From contig NW_003101667.1 in assembly GCF_000003855.2 (NCBI RefSeq), positions 1,103,638-1,167,637 of the forward strand: a DNA stretch of 64,000 nt. The letters are read 5' to 3'. The number at the start of each line of letters is the position of its first letter. Position 1 is the stretch's first letter. A program made the position numbers and the translations under genes. Under the pieces are notes generated by a model. It was not told the origin of the DNA. It ran no database searches and saw nothing but the letters and a program-made list of their open reading frames with translations. Below are positions 35,001-44,403 of this stretch, in pieces. This DNA is from Blastomyces gilchristii SLH14081. Its lineage: Eukaryota; Ascomycota; Eurotiomycetes; Onygenales; Ajellomycetaceae.

Positions 35001-36840
35001 TAGAGAAGATACAAATTATATTAACAATGTTTTGAATCTGTGATATTTAAATTATTAGTCAATCTATTCAAAATTAACAGTAGTATTATTAAAAAGTGTT
35101 ATCAAAAAGCATTATCAAAAAGTATTATTAAAAAGCAATATTAAAAAGTGTTAATAAAAAAACATTCTCTTTTACAGAGTAAATGTAAAAGTTACTTAAG
35201 TAATCACTTTCATCTCATTCTCATTCTAAGAATTAGTCATCTCATTATTCTTTATCTTGATATTAAGATTCTTTATCAGTGTTTATATCACAAGTTGAAT
35301 CATATGAGTAATGCAGAGAATATGATCTTATTTATCATTTCAGAAATGCAAAGCTAATTTTTACTCTAAGCTCTTCATCATAGTGTAGTTATTCACAGTG
35401 TTATCAGTTATAATTATAAGAAGACTGAGACTAATATCTTAATAATCATTTTTAATCACAGTTATTAATATCTCTGTTATATAATTCTCAGTATGACTAC
35501 TGATCAATGATTTAAATTCAATTAATGTCTCTTAATAAGTTCAGTTCTCATCAATGTAATAATATATAACTGTTATAAATGCAAGATTGTTTGTACTAGT
35601 TCATGTATTCACTGTAAGAGACACTCTTCAATGATTCTTCAACTCTGATTCTAGATATTATATATTAACTTTATAGTGTGTCTCAATATTGAATCAAAGA
35701 CATGATCAATGTGAAATATGAAGATTTGAATTAAGCATTTAAAGAAGTGTTCAGAATTCAGAGTTTTCAATTGATTAAAGAGAAAGATTCAGAGATATAC
35801 ACATGTGAAGTAATTATTCACAGAAGTTATTAGATGAGAGTTGCGAAATCAGAGTACTGATATATAATTATTTTCACATGATTTTCTTCAAATTAGAAAG
35901 TTAGTGTTATCAAAAATTATTATCTGATAGAGTAACTTATCAGCTTAGTAGTAATTTTCTAATTATTTTTCTTTTATTATCTGCATTCTGATAACTTCAG
36001 ATGTCAGAAAATTCTGCCAAAGCTATAATCAGTTTATAATAAATATTTCTGAATAAAGTTATAGTGATTATAGTAGAGAAATGACTCTTCAGTAATCTGT
36101 AATACAATCTGTTGATAATTATTTTATAGTTCATCTCAGTATTTGTGTTGAGTTTTAAATAAATTTCATGACCTGAAATCAGATGTGAAGAATGAAGTGA
36201 TTATTTATTATAATTAAAAGAGAGTATTCTGTATTGAATTATAAATAATATAGACTTTGTAATTCACAGTGATTTCTTAAAGAGTTTATAAATCTTTAAT
36301 AGAAGTGAAAGAAGTGAAAGAAGTGAATTCAGAAGATATAATAAAGATTTAAGAAAGATAATAATTTATTTTCAATAAAGATAATAACTGATCACTGATA
36401 TATATAAGAAGAATTATTATAAGAGAAAATAATTATCTTTCTTAACTTAGTTATATTTTTAGTACTAACTCAGATTGAATATTATCAATATATAAAAGTA
36501 AATAAACAATCTTGATTAATCTCTGTCATATTTCTTGAAATATATTAATATTGTGAAAGAGAGTATTATTAAATTATATTATCAGATAATATTATTAAAA
36601 ATATATTAATATTATAAATATCAATATTGAAAAAATATTGATATATATATATTATAGTGATTTGTAAATCATGATAGTTAAATATATATATATATATTAT
36701 TTCTGATATTAATAATTGATTACAACTTGTATAATAATTTTTGAAAACTTAAAATTAATTTCAATTATTAACTAATAGTTATCAACTTATAACTAATTAA
36801 TATAAAAAGAAAAAAACTTTTTCTACTTATTATCTTTCTT
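35001..36840 (-). other. hAT-1 middle part, probable N-terminal transposase coding, unreadable
   Basis: Very AT-rich sequence co-linear with 60.6-62.34 kb of hAT-2. The N-terminal transposase should lie here, but I cannot read a BED finger or the first catalytic Asp with confidence on either strand. Confidence 0.4.
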
Positions 36841-37640
36841 CTCTTTCTCATTCTTCTTATTATTCTTTACAATTCACTTCTGATTCTTATTCTTCTTCTT
36901 CTTCTTCTCATCTGAGATGATAATCATCTTAAAATCTCTCTCTACTGCTTTCTCAGAGAAGGGTTTCTACTGCTTCCTCTCAGCTAGATCAATCTATATC
37001 TTAAAATCTCACATTTTCTGATCTACTGTCTCAGGTTTCATCTCAGCAGTAAGCAGATTGATATACTCAGAGAGCAGAACTGTCTTCTCAATGTTCTGAA
37101 TCATGAAGTGCATTTGAGATCTGAATAAGATCATAATTCTCTTCTTCTCTGTCAGCTTCTGCTAATCAATTAGAGAATAGAAGTATTATCAAAACTTGTT
37201 ATCTCTTAATAAAAAACTTATCAGTTTTAACTTCTTTGTCTCTCACTTTAACACTCTCTCAATCTTCTTCTACTATTACTTATTTACAGTAATACTCTTC
37301 TTCTCTCTCTCTCTCTTTATCTTAGTCTCAAATTATTCTCAGAACTTCTTCTGATCTTATTACTACTGTATGAGACTCTTCACTATCTTCTTTTTCAATC
37401 TCTCACAGACAGTGTCATCTGTATTATTTCTATACTTAGTTCAGTCTAAATCTATCAGAAGTATTACTTAAAATTATTATCATTCTACTCTCTTACAGAG
37501 TCTCTTCAAGGTATTATAACATGTCTTATAATCTGTCTTCTCTCACTTAAACATCTTCTTCTTCTCTCTCTTCAACCTGTGACAGTACTCATATGCCTTG
37601 ATAATTCACAGAATCATAGAATATTTGAAGAAGAATGACA
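36840..37640 (-). pseudogene. Lys/Glu-rich reading frame in hAT-1, unrecognised
   Basis: The minus strand gives a charged sequence, in hAT-2 still open at 62404-62634 (76 residues, MIQNIVKTALLSEHVNLLIT ... ending in a Lys tract). The hAT-1 copy shows the same protein broken by TGA stops. A 'CERLKKKIVKSL' piece lies further upstream. It could be an N-terminal extension of the transposase, a second protein of the element, or the remains of an older insertion. Its bidirectional low complexity creates Ser-rich shadows on the plus strand. Confidence 0.5.
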
Positions 37641-37692
37641 TAATTAATTTTAATAAGTATTGAAGAGAAGTGAAGACAGAGAAGACAGCTAG

Positions 37693-37756
37693 CAATAATA
37701 TAATAATGATAATGATAATGATAATGATGATAATAATAGTAATAGTGATGATAATA

Positions 37757-37795
<39 letters not shown>

Positions 37796-37796
37796 G
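37693..37796. repeat. (AAT/GAT)n microsatellite in hAT-1
   Basis: Tandem ATAATG/ATAATA units, about 100 bp; the homologous tract in hAT-2 is at 63228-63340 and has a different unit order. Confidence 0.9.
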
Positions 37797-37799
37797 AGA

Positions 37800-39340
37800 G
37801 AGTGTATTAAAATATATTATTAACTTATCAAATATAAAGAGACTTAAAGAAAATATTAACAGCTTTCAGAGATGTACAGAAACAGCTACAGTATTATATA
37901 GCAATATTATCTTTATTCAATGCATGCACTATTGATATTCTTTATATACAGTTATTATATAATCTATATCAGAGATATATGCAGAAAACAGATCTTTATT
38001 ACTAGAGAGAATGATTACAGTAATTCTCTATTTTCATATTATAAAGATAAGTTATTCTCATTTCTTTCTTCTTTTTTTTCTCTTCTTCTTCAACTCATCA
38101 CTAATTTCAAGCTGATATGAAAACTATTAAAATACTCTTAGAAATCCTCAAATTGAAGAGTATAGACTAATTAAATTTCAAATGCAGAAGAATTAAATTA
38201 TATTCAATAATACTAATTATTCATTCTCTCTTAATAAAATAACAGTTACATCTTTCTTTCCTCTCTTCAAATAAAACATAATCTGTAAAAAGTAAGTATC
38301 ATGTCAGATCATAATAATCAATACAGTCTCAGTATACAGAGCTGTATACATACAGTATGTACTGAACTGAGAGACTGTATGAGTTGTAAACTAATGATAG
38401 TATCTCAAGAAGAGTCATGCAGTGTAAGATAGCTATAACTCTTAGTTATATATATAGAGAATAAATCACTACAGTAAGTGCATATATATTATATAAAAGT
38501 AATACTTTTTAATAATACTCAGTCTCTGATATTATGAAAATAGAGTCTCTTTGTAAGATCTGTTTTTATCAGAAGTTGAGAAATCTTATATTTCTCAAGA
38601 TTATCTTCATATATCTTATTCATGAAATCAATGAAGAGAATTATTAATTTCAGTGTTCTACTCTTAATATTATTTAAGTGATAGCAGAGTTCACTCTGAT
38701 CATACTTTTTAAGTGTATATTTTCTAATTATTCACATTTATACAGATATATACTAATTATTTATTAAATAATATTCAGATAATAACTTATTACAGCTGTA
38801 TTACTCTTACTATAAAAGATATATAGTTAATAATAAATATTACAAAGACTCTGAGAAGTAAGTATTTTAAAAGTACTGTAGTTCTACTATCTTAATTTTT
38901 ATTGTTTTTTTTTATTTTTTTATTTTTTGATTTTTTATTGTGATTTTTTCTTGTTTTTGTTTTATTTTTTATTTTTTTGTTGTTTTTTTATATTTTATAT
39001 TTTTTTTATAATTAAAATTATATAAATTATAATCTGTGTTTAGAAAAGTAATAATATTTAATAATACTCTCTATTGAATTTTCAATAAATAAGTACTATG
39101 TTATGATATTATGTAAGTAAGAAATGATTTTATAATCTTATTTAATATCATTCTCAATAATGAGATCAGAATGAAAATGTGATTAAGAATTTAAATATAT
39201 TCTTTATCTGAGACTAGATTTTTATTTAAAAAGTGAATCTGAGATCTTTAATATTTGAAATAACATGATTTGAAATTAATGTAATGAATACAAATCATGA
39301 TCAGAAGTAATGCTTTTAGGCAATGTGACAACTGTAAAGT
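37800..39340. other. hAT-1 5' side, non-coding, AT-rich
   Basis: No gene recognised. Includes a T-rich tract at about 38897-39007 with many TTTTTATT words. Co-linear with hAT-2 from 63345 to the window end. The small open frame at 37920-38120 also exists in hAT-2 (63478-63663) with similar sequence, but I see no domain in it. Confidence 0.5.
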
Positions 39341-39386
39341 TTGGTCCTGGTCCCAGACACGGTCACACGGTCAGTCTAGCCGTTAC

Positions 39387-39493
39387 AGCCGTTGCGGCTA
39401 TTGGCTGTGGCGATCTCCCTAGATCATGTGACCCACCACTATATTAAGCTCTTTGTAGATAGATCTATCAATACAACCTTCAACTATTCTACA
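39387..39493 (+). repeat. Copia-A LTR, right piece
   Basis: Continues the LTR after the hAT: AGCCGTTGCGG ... CAACTATTCTACA. TATA-like CTATATTAAG near 39440. Together with 33565-33577 it makes 120 bp. It is immediately followed by a primer-site motif GGTTATGAG. Confidence 0.85.
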
Positions 39494-39742
39494 GGTTATG
39501 AGACTGTTAAGCGTGAGCCCCGCTGTGGTCAACATGCATGGGTTCGATCCCAGAATGGACTTCAAAAAATCCCAAACAAATACCCTGGACATTTAAAACA
39601 GTGCCAAGAGACATCCTAGGAGTGTGCCCTAGGAGTAAGCCCTTGAAAGAATGAGCCCTAGGAGTGAGTTCACTGAGAGGAGCCACTGAGAGGAGCCACT
39701 GAGAGGAGTACTGTACTCTGTGGTAGCTGGTCCGAGGGGGGG
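39494..39742 (+). other. TRIM internal region
   Basis: 249 bp with primer site GGTTATGAGACTG at the left and polypurine tract GAGGGGGGG at the right. It contains a B-box-like GGTTCGATCCC near 39541-39551, three CCTAGGAGT words (39616-39675) and three ACTGAGAGGAGCC-type tandem units (39669-39710). No protein is recognised; the open frames here are short and cross into the LTR. Confidence 0.7.
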
Positions 39743-39823
39743 TGTTGGGGGTCCCGGGTTGATCGGCCCTTCTACCAGCAGTGCGCTGGTGGTGACTGAC
39801 CTCTTTTGCCCCAGTAGCCTACA
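39743..39823 (+). repeat. TRIM 3' LTR (81 bp)
   Basis: TGTTGGGGGTCCCGGG...AGTAGCCTACA, preceded by the G-rich polypurine tract and followed by the GAATA duplication. Confidence 0.9.
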
Positions 39824-39828
39824 GAATA

Positions 39829-40114
39829 CTGTCCTGTTCCTGTGCAAACGCTCCTCCACCCGCAATAAGAATCATGCGTCACGCACGGGTAGCCGAACAT
39901 GCAGCCCCAGACATTGGGTGGCATCCCATGGACATGGCCAGTTATCCGGAGATCCCTGGACGGCATGGCCCTTCCACTTATTCGTGCACTCATTGCGATC
40001 GATGCAGATGCAGTCTGGGCGCGAGCCCCATTCGGATCTCGCATCGCAGCGGCCGTTTATGGCCAGGATCGGCGTTACGAGGAGAGAGGAGAGGGATAGG
40101 GGGGTGAGTTTCAT
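39829..40114 (-). pseudogene. Small secreted Cys-rich protein gene, frameshifted and cut by the retroelement
   Basis: The ATG at 40112-40114 opens a typical signal peptide (MKLTPLSLSSLLVTPILA), then a Cys/Trp-rich mature part with C-x-C and 'NWPCPWD'. The first frame closes at 39872. The +1 frame (open in 39772-40044) continues the Cys-rich pattern: 'NVWGCMFGYPC', 'YCGWRSVC'. A single extra base in the CCC run near 39925 explains the switch. The reading then meets the GAATA target duplication and enters the LTR; the original 3' end is on the far side, with a stop at 27999-28001. About ten Cys in total. I do not recognise the family; effector-like or antimicrobial roles are possible but unproven. 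The frameshift could be a sequencing error. Confidence 0.6.
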
Positions 40115-41015
40115 ATTGATGTTACGATGGTTGGATCTCTATGTCGGTATTACAGATGTATACGGAAATAGGGGGTTGGAACAGACACCGGATAAAAGGT
40201 CCTGACGAATAGGCTGCGCTGCGAAAGAAACTATCTTCTAAATTCAAATAAGAATGACCGTATGCGGGGGATTTCAACTGTTTAAATAAATCTCAAGCTA
40301 CATACAGACCGCCAGCTCGTATTCTTCATTGTGCCCTCTCAGCTTGCTCGAGCATCCGCCAGCCCGTAGGAGCAGAGCCTCAACATGCCCCGAAAATTTT
40401 CACCTATCACTGGCTCATCAGGCTCCTGCGAAGATCCTTTCCCTCAGCTCCACTAAGCTCTTGGCCGGGACAGTGGGAGCCACTGATAATGACATGCCCC
40501 AAGAATACGCTAAGTTTTTTCAAGGAATTGCGGTACTGCATGGGCTTCGCTGAGCCTGCACTATTCCTTTCAGAAGATAGTATGTTTTTTTAAGGGAGGT
40601 CATGCTTTGGTATCCCACTTACAGCCCCAGATCCTGGCAGGGAGGATCAAGAAAGAGCTTCTACCGGTTATCCTGTCTGTCTGAAGGTGTTCTGAAAGGA
40701 GCGGGCAAAGGTGGTTGGTGACCGGAGTGCCTGGAAAGATTTGGTAGAAAGCTTTACAGAGTATACTCCATGATGCTGTCTAACAGCCATAGTATACATT
40801 AATGACAGAAAATATACCCTGCAGGTAACAGAGAAAAAGGAAACAAGGAAAACACAGCGAAATGGCCCGTCATTGAATAAAACAAACCCCTAATCCTCCA
40901 TGAAGCGAGCGGACCAATGTTTTGAAGAACACATATCGCTAGAACATAAACTCCCAACGACCAAATGGGAAACATAACATAACAACCTTGGAAACGTCCC
41001 AAATCTCTAAATCAT
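40115..41015. other. Intergenic, GC-balanced
   Basis: 900 bp between the Cys-rich gene and the 600-residue gene. A 74-codon open frame at 40329-40553 (plus) has no recognisable domain, and a 67-codon one at 40799-41002 (minus) looks fortuitous. It probably holds the Cys-rich gene's promoter and the downstream region of the next gene. Confidence 0.5.
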
Positions 41016-42818
41016 TTACTCGAAAATCGCCGTCTCATACAACTTCTTATCCCCATATTCATCTGTCACCCTATACAGACGCTTGGTGTGTTCGCTGCTC
41101 GAGCGACTCACAGAAAAGCCCCCCACGTATTTCCCGGGAGGATCCTGAATCTTGCCCGCAGCACTATACGCCTCGATGGTCGCTCGCACGGGGTGAAATT
41201 CCGACTTAAGCATGGACGGGAACAAACACAAGCCGGTTGCCTTTGTCCTTTCCTCGATGTTGTCAATGCAGATGAGATACCGAAGCCCGCGCTTCCGGTG
41301 GTAGTGCTTGAATTCACGGACATCGTCTGGAAGCAGTGGGAAGGTCTTCGCGGCCGGCATGGCGTCCCATAGGTAAGGTAATGGGATTATAGCGCTAACT
41401 TGGTTCCAACCCGGGTGCAGACTATACTTGGTTGTTCTAACTGGGCTGTTGAAGGTGAATGGGCTGACGAGGTTTTCTTTTGTGTGCCATTGCATCAGGG
41501 GCTTGGAGCCGGGGTAGCCGCTGATGAGGAAGTAGAGGTGCTCCTTCTCTTTGAGCTTAACTTCGATTTCCTTGGCTGTGGGCAAGACGGTGCGGACGAA
41601 ATTGGAGAAGGATATGGATTTTGGGGGATCCAAGTCGGCGGAATCTCCGTCTGTATTAGGGTGGGGTTTGGAGACAGCTCTGGGAATTACATCCGCGAAA
41701 ATTCCTTCTTTCTTCTTCTCCGGCTCCTGCTTTGACGCCTTGTGCTTCATTTGGGTGTCTTCGAACATATATACTTCTTTCGGAATATCACTTGGCGCCA
41801 AATACTTTCTGGCCATATCATCCTTTGTGAGGCCGAGTTCCTCGAACAACTTTTCCGCCACAACGATATTACCCGCTTTAGGGGGTTTCTGTGGACGCAG
41901 ATAAATTTTCGGATCGCAAAGTACTCTCCACTGGCGGTCCAGTTCTTTGAAATCCAGGCCCTCCTTAACGCCTTCTAGAAGCTTAGAAAGCGCACCCGAG
42001 CGCAATTGATTCAAACATCCAATGAAAGCAGACGCTGCGACATGGGTCTGCATGTTATGTCGCTTTGTTCCGGGAGAAGCTTGAGAGAATAGCAGGTCTC
42101 CATGTGACTTCCGCACCTCAAGAAGCCACCCAATGGCCCCCTTATGAGCATCAGCATATGGAAGGCGGTTCTCGAGTAACATACCTGCCACTTTACGAAC
42201 AGTTTCCATGTCGTAATCTTCCAGGATACGCTGTAACATTTCCCTCTGCTCGTCCGTGGATGGCAGCGTGCGCGCCATAGCTGGGGTAACCACCCGCCGA
42301 TTAGATGGGATATCAAATGCCATGTGCGAGAAGTCTCCCTTCTCCTTGGATCCCAAGTAGGGGCGTCTATCGCCGGTGATTCTATATTCTTTCCCCACAG
42401 TTCCATCTTCAAAGAGCTTGCAGATGGCGCTGACGGGGGCTCGGAAGATGACCGAGAGAGACTTGTCCTCTTCCCAGAATAGCGGGACGAGCTTCCCCGT
42501 TGAGTCATCGACGATGCAAAGGTCCCCGTAGCGATTCATGAAGTGGGCACACGTATTGCATCTGAATTCCTGGCGGTACTCGGGCGGGAAAGCATATTCG
42601 AAGACTGTGTTCATTTTGATTGTAGAGTTTTTCATGTTGACATGGAAAACGGGGGCAGCTGGGCGGGATTTCAAAACATCGGCTGCGCGTTTCGCCATCC
42701 GCTGATATAGACGCTTTGGGTCGATGTGGCCCCCCTTAAGCCGCACTTGAAGTTTGTCCTGGCGAGCTGGGAGAGTAGGCCCATCGGTAGGGGTAACATC
42801 TACCCATTCATCGTCCAT
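41016..42818 (-). CDS. Conserved-looking hypothetical protein, 600 residues, intronless
   Basis: A single open frame from ATG 42818 to TAA 41016 in GC-balanced DNA; it is the only long intact gene in the window. It starts MDDEWVDVTPTDGPTLPARQ and ends LYETAIFE. Residues 87-101 contain a C-x2-C-x-H-x8-C cluster (CNTCAHFMNRYGDLC) that may bind a metal. The centre is helix-rich and charged (residues ~180-340), followed by a Lys/Glu-rich linker (~350-375). A C-terminal part has repeated aromatic motifs (WHTKENLVSPF, SLHPGWNQVS). No signal peptide or membrane segment. I do not recognise the family and assign no function. A TATATA stretch lies about 45 bp upstream (near 42863). Dense overlapping frames on both strands here are shadows. 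Confidence 0.85.
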   Translation of the reverse strand: MDDEWVDVTPTDGPTLPARQDKLQVRLKGGHIDPKRLYQRMAKRAADVLKSRPAAPVFHVNMKNSTIKMNTVFEYAFPPEYRQEFRCNTCAHFMNRYGDLCIVDDSTGKLVPLFWEEDKSLSVIFRAPVSAICKLFEDGTVGKEYRITGDRRPYLGSKEKGDFSHMAFDIPSNRRVVTPAMARTLPSTDEQREMLQRILEDYDMETVRKVAGMLLENRLPYADAHKGAIGWLLEVRKSHGDLLFSQASPGTKRHNMQTHVAASAFIGCLNQLRSGALSKLLEGVKEGLDFKELDRQWRVLCDPKIYLRPQKPPKAGNIVVAEKLFEELGLTKDDMARKYLAPSDIPKEVYMFEDTQMKHKASKQEPEKKKEGIFADVIPRAVSKPHPNTDGDSADLDPPKSISFSNFVRTVLPTAKEIEVKLKEKEHLYFLISGYPGSKPLMQWHTKENLVSPFTFNSPVRTTKYSLHPGWNQVSAIIPLPYLWDAMPAAKTFPLLPDDVREFKHYHRKRGLRYLICIDNIEERTKATGLCLFPSMLKSEFHPVRATIEAYSAAGKIQDPPGKYVGGFSVSRSSSEHTKRLYRVTDEYGDKKLYETAIFE

Positions 42819-43588
42819 GATTTCAATCGTTTGATATAAGCTTCCCGGTGATAAAAAGTCGCTATATATGCTTTAAACACATAGACACGTAGGTTAAATG
42901 GTGAAAGAAGCTCGGTAAAGCGTCGGCTCTGCTAGCGCGGGAGAGCCAGCTTCCTCAGAGGACAGGATAATATGTGAATAGAAATGTAAAACTCTCAGGA
43001 AGAAGACATTTCTAACGAGGCATGACTCTCATTTATATATGTAGAGGAAGAAGAGGCAGCAGTTCTTGCTATGACTCTTACTAAGGCTTAGATGACAACA
43101 GAACCAACCTTCAGGTCAACATGCGGGCGAGGAAGAGTTAGATAATTCTTGGCCGCATTCTTCCTAAAAATAGCGGCATGACTTGGCCCGATCCTGCCAA
43201 CGACAGACAATCGAATTAGGGGTGAATTGTCGAACAAGTGCGTAACGCAGTATATGGAAGAGGTATCACCCCATCATTCAAATAGGCATGTAGCGCGATT
43301 CTCTGCTCTCTAAGTACGGATCATGATCGAAGATATTTAGAAGAGGAGTTGCCTCAAGAGGCAAAAGATAGTTATGTTGGCGCATATACGCAGGAAAATG
43401 CCAAGCAGATGAGTCGCAGTCCCCATCCAACTCCGACCAACCCCGCAATGAGGCGGTACAAATTGCCGGAATAGGAAATATCCCATCAACTTGACACGAG
43501 AACAGATTCAAATCTCTGTGCTGAAAAAATAAAAATAAAAATAAAAATAAATAAAATAAAATAAATCTCCTTGAGCTAATTGCCCTAA
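42819..43588. other. Intergenic, GC-balanced
   Basis: About 770 bp upstream of the 600-residue gene and downstream of the acetyltransferase-like pseudogene. Contains an A-rich AAAAATAAAAATAAA tract at 43527-43565. The 104-codon minus frame at 43278-43592 has a hydrophobic start (FYLFLFLFLFF) produced by that tract and is probably not a gene. Confidence 0.55.
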
Positions 43589-44403
43589 TCACTCCAGCGC
43601 CACATAAATCCTCGAAACCTTCTGATCAGCATAATTAAGCGTGACCTTCTCTCCAAGTGACTCCCCGGCAAATTCCTTCAAATTAATCTGACACACCACT
43701 TCTGCCTTATACTGCTGTGGTGGGGTGTGTCCACACATGGAATACAGCATCGCTGAAACTCTCGATCTTGATCCCCTTGTACCCTTTACCTGCCAATTCA
43801 TGCATGAGCCAGTGAGCCAGAATCTTCATCAGTCCCATGCCGTTATAATCCTCGCGCGTGGCAGTCGAGTTGCGCTGGACGATCTTGCCCGGTCCGCTGG
43901 GTATTCGGGCATCCGAGTTTTTAGTGTCCAGGCCGTCGATTTGGCCCATGATGAACGGGAGTGATGGGACGATGGAGAAGATGTGCATCATCTTTTCCAT
44001 GTCCAGAGGGTGGAAGGCGTCGTAGGAGAGGGCGATTGAGACGAGGGGAAAGTCCATTTGTTCGAGGAGGGATGCCTGTGTCGTTGCTTCCCCGTTCGGC
44101 ATCTGTGGTGGGCTTTTGCCAGTACAATTTCCCACCTGTCTTTGAGGACTCGGGATTCTTGAATTTGTACTCTGTATCGAAGATGCCGTAGGATAGACCG
44201 GACTCTTCCTGACGGCGTATCAGGTGGTCAAAGGCGGGGAAGAAATCATGAATGGCCCAAGGTAGGGATTCAGGGTATAGGTTTGGCCAAACAGGGGAGA
44301 GAAAGGTGTTGCTGTGGCAGTGTATAGCTTTGGCCCATTCAATGTGCTCTAGGCCCAGGGGGCGGATTTCGAAGGGCGGTGGGAGGGGGGTGGGTTTAGA
44401 CAT
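43589..44403 (-). pseudogene. Fungal acetyltransferase-like (GNAT-type) protein with two frameshifts
   Basis: Three overlapping open frames join into one protein of about 270 residues. 44403 down to ~44105 gives MSKPTPLPPPFEIRPLGLEH...TGGKLYW. The +1 frame from ~44115 to ~43715 gives 'LLEQMDFPLVSIALSYDAF...ATREDYNGMGLMKILAHWLM...FHVWTH'. The next +1 frame to 43589 gives 'AEVVCQINLKEF...VSRIYVALE'. This resembles a family common in Aspergillus/Penicillium relatives; 'GMGLMKILAHWL' occupies the place of the acetyl-CoA loop of GNAT enzymes (family from memory, function inferred). Both breaks need one extra base: near 44125-44135 in a G run and near 43728 in a C run. Base composition shows no dense C-to-T mutation, so this is simple indel decay or sequencing error. 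Confidence 0.75.

Larger units (their letters stand above)
33578..39378 (-). mobile_element. hAT-1 DNA transposon, complete but decayed
   Basis: 5.8-kb element between TAGACTGGCC (33578) and its inverted counterpart GGTCAGTCTA (ends 39378). A further subterminal inverted match, CACCAGGACCAAG near 33655 against TTGGTCCTGG near 39340, supports the ends. The 8-bp target duplication is ACCGTTAC (33570-33577)/GCCGTTAC (39379-39386), one transition apart; 8 bp is the hAT hallmark. The transposase reads on the minus strand. A second copy starts at 45806. Confidence 0.88.
28134..39493 (+). mobile_element. Copia-A LTR retrotransposon with a single LTR, split by hAT-1
   Basis: Internal region 28134-33564 (primer site, gag-pol, polypurine tract CAAGAGGGAG), then one 120-bp LTR (33565-33577 plus 39387-39493, TGTTGACC...ATTCTACA) cut by the hAT. 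No matching LTR is present upstream of gag; instead the TRIM LTR abuts the primer site. A SINE is inserted in the integrase region. Confidence 0.8.
28053..39823 (+). mobile_element. Composite: ~411-bp TRIM-like LTR element carrying Copia-A and hAT-1
   Basis: Two 81-bp LTRs (28053-28133 and 39743-39823; TGTTAGAGG/TGTTGGGGG ... AGCCTACA) are flanked by the duplication GAATA (28048-28052, 39824-39828). The sequence that belongs to this outer element is the LTRs, a primer site GGTTATGAG at 39494, a short internal region (39494-39742) and a polypurine tract GAGGGGGGG. That makes a gene-less element of ~411 bp, the size class of TRIMs. Everything else inside is later sequence. Confidence 0.85.

Noticed and set aside
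37690..37800. CRISPR-like or satellite array.
   Set aside because: Simple trinucleotide-type microsatellite without spacers; the organism is eukaryotic.
39520..39551. A complete internal Pol III promoter in the TRIM.
   Set aside because: Only a B-box-like word is convincing; the nearest A-box-like word is too close to work in the usual way.
39720..40205. 161-residue plus-strand protein.
   Set aside because: It starts in the TRIM polypurine tract and LTR, runs antisense through the signal-peptide gene, and has no domain.
40329..40553. A 74-codon gene.
   Set aside because: No recognised domain, signal peptide or supporting context; left as intergenic.
41088..42508. Several 70-165-residue frames overlapping the 600-residue gene.
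   Set aside because: Shadows of one long intact frame in GC-balanced DNA; none has a recognisable domain.
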